Part shown: positions 24,603-30,552 of the stretch, piece after piece
How the letters are laid out: each line of letters starts with the position of its first letter
How positions within the stretch are numbered: position 1 is the stretch's first letter
Assembly: GCF_025566965.1 (NCBI RefSeq)
Contig: NZ_JAOQJL010000004.1
Location: forward strand, 1 to 64,000
DNA: 64,000 nucleotides
Origin: Blautia_A ammoniilytica
GTDB taxonomy: Bacteria > Bacillota > Clostridia > Lachnospirales > Lachnospiraceae
Reading direction: 5' to 3'
Translations under genes and position numbers: made by a program
Notes under the pieces: model-generated
Databases searched by the model: none
The model's input: the letters and a program-made list of their open reading frames with translations, nothing else
Told to the model about the DNA's origin: nothing

Positions 24603-25601
24603 TTATGCTGCGTACTTATTGTACGATGCTCTCACGTTGCTCTGACTGATATAGCAATATACTTGAGTAGTCTTTAGATCTGCATGGCCAAGGACTGCTG
24701 CCACATCTTGTATGTTGGCTCCCCGGTCTAACAGATTGGTTGCCAGTGTCCTCCTGTACCTGTGAGGATGTACGTTTGTAACTCTGGCACGCTCCCCTAA
24801 TTGTTTTAGCGCCCTCTCTATCCCTGCTTTTGATAGGCGCTTATACGGTGCTCTCAGGCTTGCAAATAGGCACGGATCCGTATCCGTCCGTGTATTCAGA
24901 TAATCTTGCAGATGCATAAGTGCTACAGGAGTGAGATAGATTTTCCTCTCTTTGTTTCCTTTGCCCAAAACTACTGCATCTTGCGTCTGGAAATTAATAT
25001 CTGTCCTGTTAAGTCGCACTACCTCTGATACCCTGCATCCGGAAGCATACAGAAAATCTATCAGTGCAAGATCTCTGATGGATGTACATGCCTGTTTCAG
25101 ACGCTCCATTTCCGTAGCCGTGTAGGGCTTTTTCACTACTTTCGCAAATTTGATTTGAGATAATGCAGCACAGGGATTTCTCACAATCAATCCCTCAACA
25201 GACAACCATGAGAAAAAGCTACTGAAGCATCTTCTGATTCCATCAAGAGTGCGGTTGCTTACTTTTCTGTGCTCCTTATAGACTGCCAAATAATATCTAA
25301 GGTCATATGTCGTAATCTCATGTAATGGCTTGCATATGGCATGTATCATCATATAGCAGATATCACGATACCGTTTGATAGTAGATTCCGCCTTGCCCTC
25401 TATCCGTTTTGTAGCAACATATCTGGCCAGCATTGCATCTGGCGTATTGTCTGCTACTGCTACTTCCGTACTCCTCTCTTGGATCTCATAATCATTCAGC
25501 TGGATGCAGAGTGCGTCCTGTACAGCCTGTAATTGCTGACTGTCTAGCAATGGCTGTACCGCCTGTAGCACATTATTGATTATTGTATCTCTTATATCCA
25601 T
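24603..25601 (-). CDS. tyrosine recombinase (probable shufflon invertase)
   Basis: 332 residues from ATG 25601 (GGGAGGTGGTCTTT upstream). The N-terminal SAM-like core-binding domain spans about residues 50-150. The catalytic domain shows Arg190 (SGCRVSE), Lys217 or Lys214 (KGNKERK), His278-x-x-Arg281 (HPHR), His306 (LGHADL) and Tyr315 (TTQVYCY), so all active-site residues are present. It is XerC/D-like. It lies in the middle of four copies of a short inverted site, away from the prophage end, so a cassette-inverting role is more likely than integration. Confidence 0.85.
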   Translation of the reverse strand: MDIRDTIINNVLQAVQPLLDSQQLQAVQDALCIQLNDYEIQERSTEVAVADNTPDAMLARYVATKRIEGKAESTIKRYRDICYMMIHAICKPLHEITTYDLRYYLAVYKEHRKVSNRTLDGIRRCFSSFFSWLSVEGLIVRNPCAALSQIKFAKVVKKPYTATEMERLKQACTSIRDLALIDFLYASGCRVSEVVRLNRTDINFQTQDAVVLGKGNKERKIYLTPVALMHLQDYLNTRTDTDPCLFASLRAPYKRLSKAGIERALKQLGERARVTNVHPHRYRRTLATNLLDRGANIQDVAAVLGHADLKTTQVYCYISQSNVRASYNKYAA

Positions 25602-25656
25602 AAAGACCACCTCCCACAAATATTTTAAAATGCAGGAAGTGATCCGTTAATCCACA

Positions 25657-25669
25657 AAACACGAAGATA
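25657..25669 (+). promoter_or_regulatory. inversion site 3
   Basis: AAACACGAAGATA, preceded by AATCCACA, shared with site 2. It lies between the recombinase start and cassette C and has the same orientation as site 1. Confidence 0.75.
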
Positions 25670-25969
25670 AATGCGTCTATGGTACAGTTAGTTGCCACAA
25701 CTACTGCTGGCGCATGGATGAATTTTAATGTTCCATCATTAACGCAGTACAGATACATTATATTCTGCATCAATGACGGAAATATGTCTCAATTCCCACC
25801 CGCGATCTATCCGATCAGCATTTTTAAAACTTGTAATAGTACAAACCGCACTGCAATGTTAAGTGAGTACGATACAATCAAATGTTATGCTTGTTATAAT
25901 AGCGACATACAGGTCGGATTATATATCGGTGGTTCTGGGCGGCAGATAACTGTATATGGGGTTCAATAA
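25658..25969 (+). CDS. silent tail-fibre C-terminal cassette C
   Basis: From site 3 the frame reads N-T-K-I-N-A-S, then 96 residues starting MVQLVATTTAGAWMNFNVPS and ending GLYIGGSGRQITVYGVQ. It is in phase with the constant fibre part; joined to residues 1-72 it gives about 175 residues. The first in-frame ATG (25679) has no ribosome binding site. It needs either two inversions (3x4 then 1x4) or a site 1 x site 3 deletion to be expressed. Confidence 0.7.
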   Translation, partial: NTKINASMVQLVATTTAGAWMNFNVPSLTQYRYIIFCINDGNMSQFPPAIYPISIFKTCNSTNRTAMLSEYDTIKCYACYNSDIQVGLYIGGSGRQITVYGVQ

Positions 25970-25971
25970 CA

Positions 25972-26256
25972 CTATGATATCTTAATTGTTAATGTCCAAA
26001 AACAATTCGGATGCGTTGTACCAAAATAGAACGCAGCATCAGAATTGTTTGTTTCAATTCCAATCCCTAATTTACTTTTGGAGATATTCCAACCGAAATG
26101 TGGTTTATCAGCACCGCCGAATATAGCGATTTCCGTGATCTCAATATTATATAAATTGGCGTTAGGAATTGAAATAAATGGAAATCCCACAAAGTTTCCT
26201 GCAACAACGGCAGGCACATTTGCCCGATAAGTTCCTTTTAGGTCTATCTTCGTGTT
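25972..26256 (-). CDS. silent tail-fibre C-terminal cassette D
   Basis: On the minus strand from site 4: NTKIDLKGTYRAN, then about 81 residues (VPAVVAGNFVGFPFISIPN through YFGTTHPNCFWTLTIKIS). The phase is the same as in the expressed gene; joined length is about 166 residues. Inversion between sites 1 and 4 would express it. Its end resembles cassette B (FGT-x-HPN-x-x-W), suggesting the two descend from one fibre-tip domain. Confidence 0.75.
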   Translation of the reverse strand, partial: NTKIDLKGTYRANVPAVVAGNFVGFPFISIPNANLYNIEITEIAIFGGADKPHFGWNISKSKLGIGIETNNSDAAFYFGTTHPNCFWTLTIKIS

Positions 26257-26257
26257 T
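26245..26257 (-). promoter_or_regulatory. inversion site 4
   Basis: On the minus strand AAACACGAAGATA followed by GA, identical to site 1 over 15 bases. It bounds the invertible locus on the right. Confidence 0.8.
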
Positions 26258-26329
26258 TATCAATCAATTTCATCTGAGCCCCTGAAAATCAGGTGTTGAG
26301 CTGACATTGATTGCGAAAGGAGAAAATAT

Positions 26330-26356
26330 ATGAACGAACCCAGAGCAAGACCGTAG
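26330..26356 (+). CDS. 8-codon leader ORF before holin
   Basis: GAAAGGAGAAAATAT precedes ATG 26330; the frame reads MNEPRARP and stops at TAG 26354-26356, inside the terminator hairpin 26347-26364. The ribosome binding site and spacing are good although the ORF is tiny. It may be a leader peptide or the leftover start of a lost gene. Confidence 0.3.
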   Translation: MNEPRARP

Positions 26357-26370
26357 CAGGTCTTATTTTT
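26347..26370 (+). terminator. rho-independent terminator before lysis genes
   Basis: AAGACC (26347-26352) and GGTCTT (26359-26364) form a stem with loop GTAGCA, followed by ATTTTTG. It separates the tail and inversion region from the holin gene. The 188-bp gap also has a small CCTGA/TCAGG hairpin at 26281-26293. Confidence 0.7.
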
Positions 26371-26405
26371 GTGCCATAAAATATAAGAAAAGGAGAACAT
26401 AAATT

Positions 26406-26864
26406 ATGAAGGTGATTGATACGTATAATGCTATTGTTGGGAGCATCGTAGCAGTGCTGTCCTATATCTTTGGAGAGCATTGGATCTTGTTTGCACTGTT
26501 CCTGGCGTTTAACCTGGCGGACTGGATCACCGGCTGGATGAAGAGCCGGATCGCACACAAAGAAAACTCCAAGGCAGGGTGGAAAGGTGCGCTTAAGAAG
26601 CTGGGCTACTGGATCATGATTGCGGTTGCTTTTGGTGCATCTGCGGTATTTGTAGAGATTGGCAAGACAATTGGCGTTGACCTGGGAATTACAACTTTGC
26701 TAGGCTGGTTTGTCCTTGCTTCCCTACTGGTCAATGAGATCCGGTCTATCTGTGAAAATTTCGTAGAAGCTGGGTATAATGTGCCACAGATCCTGATCAG
26801 AGGACTGGAAGTAGCCGACAAGGCAATTAATAAAGATGCAGATACAGATTCGGGGGACGAGTGA
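26406..26864 (+). CDS. phage holin (TcdE/holin 4 family)
   Basis: 152 residues with three or four hydrophobic segments: about 10-35 (IVGSIVAVLSYIFGEHWILFALF), 65-85 (GYWIMIAVAFGASAVFVEI) and 92-112. The signature ADWITGWMKSRI matches the phage_holin_4/TcdE family. A charged C-terminal tail follows. It forms membrane lesions that release the amidase encoded next. The ribosome binding site is AAAGGAGAAC. The stop overlaps the longer frame of the amidase. Confidence 0.9.
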   Translation: MKVIDTYNAIVGSIVAVLSYIFGEHWILFALFLAFNLADWITGWMKSRIAHKENSKAGWKGALKKLGYWIMIAVAFGASAVFVEIGKTIGVDLGITTLLGWFVLASLLVNEIRSICENFVEAGYNVPQILIRGLEVADKAINKDADTDSGDE

Positions 26865-26896
26865 TCGTCCTCTTTTTTAATTGGAGGAAAAATATT

Positions 26897-27856
26897 ATGA
26901 AGATAATTAAATCTATCCTTACAAAGAATCCTTGCTATACAGCAGGACGAAAAATTACGGTCAAGGGTCTGATGCTCCATTCCGTTGGGTGTAGTCAGCC
27001 GTCTGCACAGGTCTTTATACGGATGTGGAACAGTCCATCCTATAGCGCCGCCTGTGTCCACGGGTTCATTGACGGAAATTCCGGAACTATCTATCAGACA
27101 CTCCCTTGGAATCACCGGGGCTGGCACTGCGGATCCGGCCGGAACGGATCTGGAAACAATACACATATCGGCGTGGAAATGTGTGAGCCTGCAACGATCC
27201 GGTATACAGGCGGCGGTACATTTACATGCTCCAATCTGGCAGATGCAAGAGCCTGTGCAAGACGTACATATAACGCTGCTGTGGAGCTGTTCGCCTACTT
27301 GTGCAAAGAGTATGGCCTTAACCCAATGAAAGACGGCGTGATCCTGTCCCATGCAGAGGGCAATGCAAGAGGGATCGCAACAAACCATGGCGATCCGGAG
27401 CACCTGTGGAGAGGGTTGGCACTGCCCTACACCATGAACACCTTCCGAAAAGCGGTCAAACTGAAAATGGAAGGGAAAACCGGAACCGTGCAGGAACCTG
27501 CAAAAGCCGATACGGATCAGAAAACTGACACCCAGAAACCGACTGCAAAGAAATTTTACCGGGTGCGGAAATCCTGGGGAGATGCTGCAAGTCAGTTAGG
27601 TGCGTTTGAAAACCTGGAGTTGGCCAAGAAACGGGCGGATCAGTCCAAGGGCTATAAGGTTTTTGATTCCAACGGTAAGCAGGTATACCCAAAGACAGAA
27701 ACCACAAGCACCACTAAAAAGAAATCTGTAACCGCACTGGCCAAAGAGGTGATTGCCGGCAAGTGGGGAGCGGGCGAAGACCGGAAAAAGAGGCTGACGG
27801 CAGCAGGATATGACTATGCGGCTGTACAGAAAAAAGTGAATGAAATGCTGAAATAA
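26897..27856 (+). CDS. endolysin: N-acetylmuramoyl-L-alanine amidase
   Basis: 319 residues from ATG 26897 (TTGGAGGAAAAAT upstream). Residues about 10-190 are an Amidase_2 zinc domain (LMLHSVGCSQ, later HAEGNARGIATNHGDPEHLW with the metal-binding His residues). A Thr/Lys linker follows, then an SPOR-like or similar wall-binding module (FYRVRKSWGDAASQLGAFENLELAKKRAD). The end is a Cpl-7-type repeat (VTALAKEVIAGKWGAGEDRKKRLTAAGYDY). It cleaves peptidoglycan at lysis. A terminator follows. Confidence 0.9.
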   Translation: MKIIKSILTKNPCYTAGRKITVKGLMLHSVGCSQPSAQVFIRMWNSPSYSAACVHGFIDGNSGTIYQTLPWNHRGWHCGSGRNGSGNNTHIGVEMCEPATIRYTGGGTFTCSNLADARACARRTYNAAVELFAYLCKEYGLNPMKDGVILSHAEGNARGIATNHGDPEHLWRGLALPYTMNTFRKAVKLKMEGKTGTVQEPAKADTDQKTDTQKPTAKKFYRVRKSWGDAASQLGAFENLELAKKRADQSKGYKVFDSNGKQVYPKTETTSTTKKKSVTALAKEVIAGKWGAGEDRKKRLTAAGYDYAAVQKKVNEMLK

Positions 27857-27861
27857 AAAGC

Positions 27862-27885
27862 CCCGGCAGGTACCCAACTGCCGGG
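27862..27885 (+). terminator. terminator after the endolysin
   Basis: CCCGGCAG (27862-27869) pairs perfectly with CTGCCGGG (27878-27885) around GTACCCAA. The following AATATTGT is only modestly T-rich. It ends the lysis operon near the prophage edge. Confidence 0.65.
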
Positions 27886-27924
27886 AATATTGTATCATCT
27901 TTGAAAAAATGTCAATTTTTTACT

Positions 27925-28038
27925 CTATAGGGTACCGTAGTCTGGGCCACCATATTGACTCATGATATACTGCGCAGCCTTAGCATTTGGTGTGGTAATG
28001 TTTACAGGGTACTGTAGTCTTTTTTCATAATTCCACAT
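27925..28038 (-). pseudogene. cotJC: 5' fragment of cotJC cut by the prophage
   Basis: Minus-strand ATG 28038 reads MWNYEKRLQYPVNITTPNA and on to SQYGGPDYGTL, then stops at 27925. The first 33 residues match the N-terminus of CotJC, a spore-coat manganese-catalase-like protein whose family continues GGPDGEL. After GGPD the reading departs into prophage sequence. The ribosome binding site AAGGAGTG is inside the end of cotJB. The rest of cotJC must lie left of the window, beyond the other prophage end. Confidence 0.85.
27930..27950. other. right prophage-chromosome junction (att site) in cotJC
   Basis: The cotJC-like reading ends after the codons for GGPD (GAC at 27940-27942 on the minus strand), placing the crossover close to 27940. 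Downstream bases belong to the phage. The core cannot be fixed without the other end. AGGGTACCGTAGTCT (27929-27943) at the junction is repeated with one mismatch at 28006-28020 inside cotJC. Confidence 0.6.
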
Positions 28039-28044
28039 ACTTGC

Positions 28045-28320
28045 TCACACTCCTTCCTTTTCCCATGGGAATGGCTGAACCATCCAGTTCCAGACAGTGC
28101 TGGTGTCCATAGAAGCATCATCTACTGTGAGGGGGCCGTAGGTCCGAGCATATTCTGCCATTAAATTTTTACGACATGAAACTGCCTCTTGGTAATAAGA
28201 AAGAGCTTTCTGGTCATGAGGATGGGTATCCAGATAAAGAAGAATATCGTTTACAGTAAAACTGTTTTCGTTAATTTTGTTTAAAAGCCTGGATCTGTCC
28301 TGATTTTTAGAACAATTCAT
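28045..28320 (-). CDS. cotJB: spore coat protein CotJB
   Basis: 91 residues from ATG 28320, the start chosen for GAGAGGTGGCTGCAG upstream and overlap with the cotJA stop. The sequence shows the CotJB pattern: FTVNDILLYLDTHPHDQKALSYYQEAVSCRKNLMAEYARTYGPLT, then WNWMVQPFPWEKEGV. CotJB belongs to the mother-cell cotJABC operon for an inner spore-coat layer. The third gene of the operon is interrupted directly downstream. Confidence 0.9.
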   Translation of the reverse strand: MNCSKNQDRSRLLNKINENSFTVNDILLYLDTHPHDQKALSYYQEAVSCRKNLMAEYARTYGPLTVDDASMDTSTVWNWMVQPFPWEKEGV

Positions 28321-28649
28321 CTGCAGCCACCTCTCTTTCCGCAAAATGGTTTGCAAAGTTGTGGGAAAATGGTACCTGCTTGTAAAGCATACCCTGGTTC
28401 ATAAACAGAAGACATTTGTTGATCAGGAACATAAGCCATTGTAACTGGAAGATGTTGAAGATGCTGAAACATTTCACAAATGTTTTCTGAAGGTTTGGGC
28501 ATAGGGCAGGATTTTTTGAATGAAGGTGTATTTGAACAGAAATTATTGTTGGAATCATCTGAGTGAATGGGCATAGGCGTCTGGTTCATCATTCCGCAGG
28601 TTCGCTGGTAGGGACGACAGCAGGGACGCATAGAAGAATTTCGTTCCAT
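28317..28649 (-). CDS. cotJA: spore coat-associated protein CotJA
   Basis: 110 residues from ATG 28649 (CAGAAAGGACATCTAT upstream). The C-terminal half has the CotJA signature: LPVTMAYVPDQQMSSVYEPGYALQAGTIFPQLCKPFCG. The N-terminal half is Cys-, Pro- and Met-rich. It is the first gene of the cotJ operon and is transcribed in the mother cell in related species. It overlaps cotJB by 4 bases. Confidence 0.9.
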   Translation of the reverse strand: MERNSSMRPCCRPYQRTCGMMNQTPMPIHSDDSNNNFCSNTPSFKKSCPMPKPSENICEMFQHLQHLPVTMAYVPDQQMSSVYEPGYALQAGTIFPQLCKPFCGKRGGCR

Positions 28650-28851
28650 ATAGATGTCCTTTCTGAATAATAACAACGGTTACCATATAGCTTATGAGAA
28701 AACATGAAAAATGGTTATTAAGCAACAGAATGGTCATACTTCAGAAAAGACAGATATGGAACGAAAAAAGATGGTAGTGAACAGCTTCTTCTGGCACAGC
28801 TGCATTGGCTGATTGCTGATGAATATGATGAGATGAATATGATTAATAATT
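28650..28851. other. gap between cotJA and nitroreductase genes
   Basis: This stretch must hold the cotJ promoter on the minus strand; I could not assign a clear sigma-E box. On the plus strand a stop-free run (about 28728-28880) reads KKDGSEQLLLAQLHWLIADEYDEMNMINNF without a proper start, and could be a relic. No RNA gene is seen. Confidence 0.3.
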
Positions 28852-29601
28852 TTAATTGCTTTCTTTCAAAGACTGATCCATAAAATCTTTCAGGTAAATT
28901 TTAGCAGAACGGTTCATTTCCCTGGAAAAATCGGATTCATATTTACGTGTGCAAAAAGCAGACATCCAGTCCTGATAATTTTTGGCACCGGTATGACCAG
29001 TGAACATATCCTGAATTTCTTCACTTGTTTTATCCTGATATCCGTTTTCGCACACCATATGGGAAAGGGAAAAACGATCAGGCTTTGGCCTGGTCTGCTG
29101 CTGTGCAGTTGGATAACCAAGAACAAGCATGCATGCAGGATATACATATTCTGGGATATTAAGCAGGGCTTTTACATCCTCGGCATTTTCCATAATATCA
29201 CCAATATAACAGGAGCCAAGGCCCAGGCTTTGGGAAGCAGTTACTGTATTTTGAGCAGCAATGAGCACATCCTCAATAGAAAGGAAAAGATCTCCAGGTC
29301 CTGGATCTCTTGGGATAAGTCCGGCTTCTCTATAGAAAGACAGCCATTTGCGGCAATCTGCACAAAAAATCAGAACAACAGGTGCATTGGCAATAAATGT
29401 CTGATGATCGCAAAGAAAGGAAAGCCGTTCTTTTTTTGCTTGATCTGTGATATCCAGGATGGTGTACAAAAGCTGGCAACCTGCAGAGGGAGCCTGCAGA
29501 GCTGCATTTAAGATCAGCTCTTTTTCCTTTTGGGAAACTGGCTGATCTGTAAATACACGAACAGATTTCCGGGAATAAAGAGCTTTTATGATTTCGTTCA
29601 T
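28852..29601 (-). CDS. nitroreductase family protein
   Basis: 249 residues. It opens with the FMN-binding loop SRKSVRVFTDQPVSQKEKELILNAALQAPSAGCQL and has DVLIAAQNTVTASQSLGLGSCYIGDI and ACMLVLGYP, the pattern of NfsA/FRP-like flavin oxidoreductases. It would reduce quinones or nitro compounds with NAD(P)H in the cytoplasm. Its start overlaps the stop of the upstream TetR gene (4 bases), so both form one operon, probably autoregulated. Confidence 0.85.
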   Translation of the reverse strand: MNEIIKALYSRKSVRVFTDQPVSQKEKELILNAALQAPSAGCQLLYTILDITDQAKKERLSFLCDHQTFIANAPVVLIFCADCRKWLSFYREAGLIPRDPGPGDLFLSIEDVLIAAQNTVTASQSLGLGSCYIGDIMENAEDVKALLNIPEYVYPACMLVLGYPTAQQQTRPKPDRFSLSHMVCENGYQDKTSEEIQDMFTGHTGAKNYQDWMSAFCTRKYESDFSREMNRSAKIYLKDFMDQSLKESN

Positions 29602-30224
29602 GGACAGACATCTCCTTTTTCTGAAAAAGTATTAAGAAGAGCATCAATTGAATCATGAAGATATGGCTTATATTCCTCCAGAGTAACTGGCTGAGAATAC
29701 AGGATACAGCTATAGCAGGTAGATCCTACCAGTTCGATGATCGTAAAGAGGACAAGCTCCGGAGAGCGAAATGTCCTGCCGCTTAAAGCAAGCAGATCAA
29801 GAAAAGACTGATAAAAATGATAGTCTTCATCGGTTTCGGTTGTTATTTTTTCTTCAAAGGCTCCTTTAAAAATTCCCCATGCCAGATTTTTGGAAATGAA
29901 AACAAGAAGGTTATGATCCTTTTCAAGCTGTGTAAGGATATAATCTACAATAAAATGAATCTGGTCATTAAAATCTGTAAGGTGTGCCTGAAGAAGTGCT
30001 TCATGTGCATCGTAAAAAAGCTCTCCGGTTTTGTGAGAGATCAGTTTGTTGCGGATATCATATTTATCTTTAAAATAAAGATAGAAGGTACCTTTCGCAA
30101 CACCAGCGCTTTCTACGATATCTGAAATCGTAGTCTTTGCAATTCCTTTTGTGGTGAAAAGATCAAAAGCTGTGGTATACAATGCGTTTTTCTTTTTTTT
30201 CTTATTTGATTCCAGTTTACCCAT
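29598..30224 (-). CDS. TetR family transcriptional regulator
   Basis: 208 residues from ATG 30224, chosen for CCAGGAGGTTTTTTT. The N-terminal helix-turn-helix is clear: ALYTTAFDLFTTKGIAKTTISDIVESAGVAKGTFYLYFKDKYDI. The ligand-binding C-terminal half is helical. Three 13-bp palindromes with TGACY/RGTCA arms lie between it and the divergent secreted-protein gene and are its likely operators. It may repress both directions. Confidence 0.85.
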   Translation of the reverse strand: MGKLESNKKKKKNALYTTAFDLFTTKGIAKTTISDIVESAGVAKGTFYLYFKDKYDIRNKLISHKTGELFYDAHEALLQAHLTDFNDQIHFIVDYILTQLEKDHNLLVFISKNLAWGIFKGAFEEKITTETDEDYHFYQSFLDLLALSGRTFRSPELVLFTIIELVGSTCYSCILYSQPVTLEEYKPYLHDSIDALLNTFSEKGDVCP

Positions 30225-30377
30225 AAAAAAACCTCCTGGATCGGCAGATATGGAGGGAACAAAGTATATTAGGTTTGAGATGAATTCCACCTGTACAGGT
30301 AGTAAGCGGCAAAATACTATCAGTTGTTATGAATTTAAGCTGTTAGCAAGTGCCCTTATCCTTATTTTAAACAATAA

Positions 30378-30390
30378 TGACTAAAAGTCA
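30378..30390. promoter_or_regulatory. TetR-type operator 1
   Basis: TGACTAAAAGTCA: perfect 5-bp arms TGACT/AGTCA around AAA. First of three similar palindromes in the 328-bp divergent intergenic region. Confidence 0.6.
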
Positions 30391-30425
30391 ATAAACATAA
30401 GGGAAAATATTGGAGAAAAAGATAT

Positions 30426-30438
30426 TGACTATTGGTCA
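30426..30438. promoter_or_regulatory. TetR-type operator 2
   Basis: TGACTATTGGTCA: same 13-bp frame with TGAC/GTCA arms, 48 bp from operator 1. Confidence 0.6.
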
Positions 30439-30471
30439 TTTTTGTTATATAACATTCCATAGATTAAAACA

Positions 30472-30484
30472 TGACCGTTGGTCA
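30472..30484. promoter_or_regulatory. TetR-type operator 3
   Basis: TGACCGTTGGTCA: TGACC pairs with GGTCA, 46 bp from operator 2 and 68 bp before the ATG of the secreted-protein gene. Confidence 0.6.
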
Positions 30485-30552
30485 TAAAGATAAAAAGGCA
30501 GATAAAGACAAAGTGATTAGCAGAAACAAAACAGAAAGGAAGTTGTAGAATC

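Larger units (their letters stand above)
23884..26257. other. shufflon-like invertible locus (four cassettes, recombinase)
   Basis: Layout: site 1(+), cassette A(+), cassette B(-), site 2(-), recombinase gene(-), site 3(+), cassette C(+), cassette D(-), site 4(-). A/B and C/D are convergent pairs whose stops lie 11 and 3 bp apart. Sites 1 and 3 point right, sites 2 and 4 left, so 1x2, 1x4, 2x3 and 3x4 give inversions. Together these can place any of the four cassettes after the fibre N-terminus. Confidence 0.85.
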
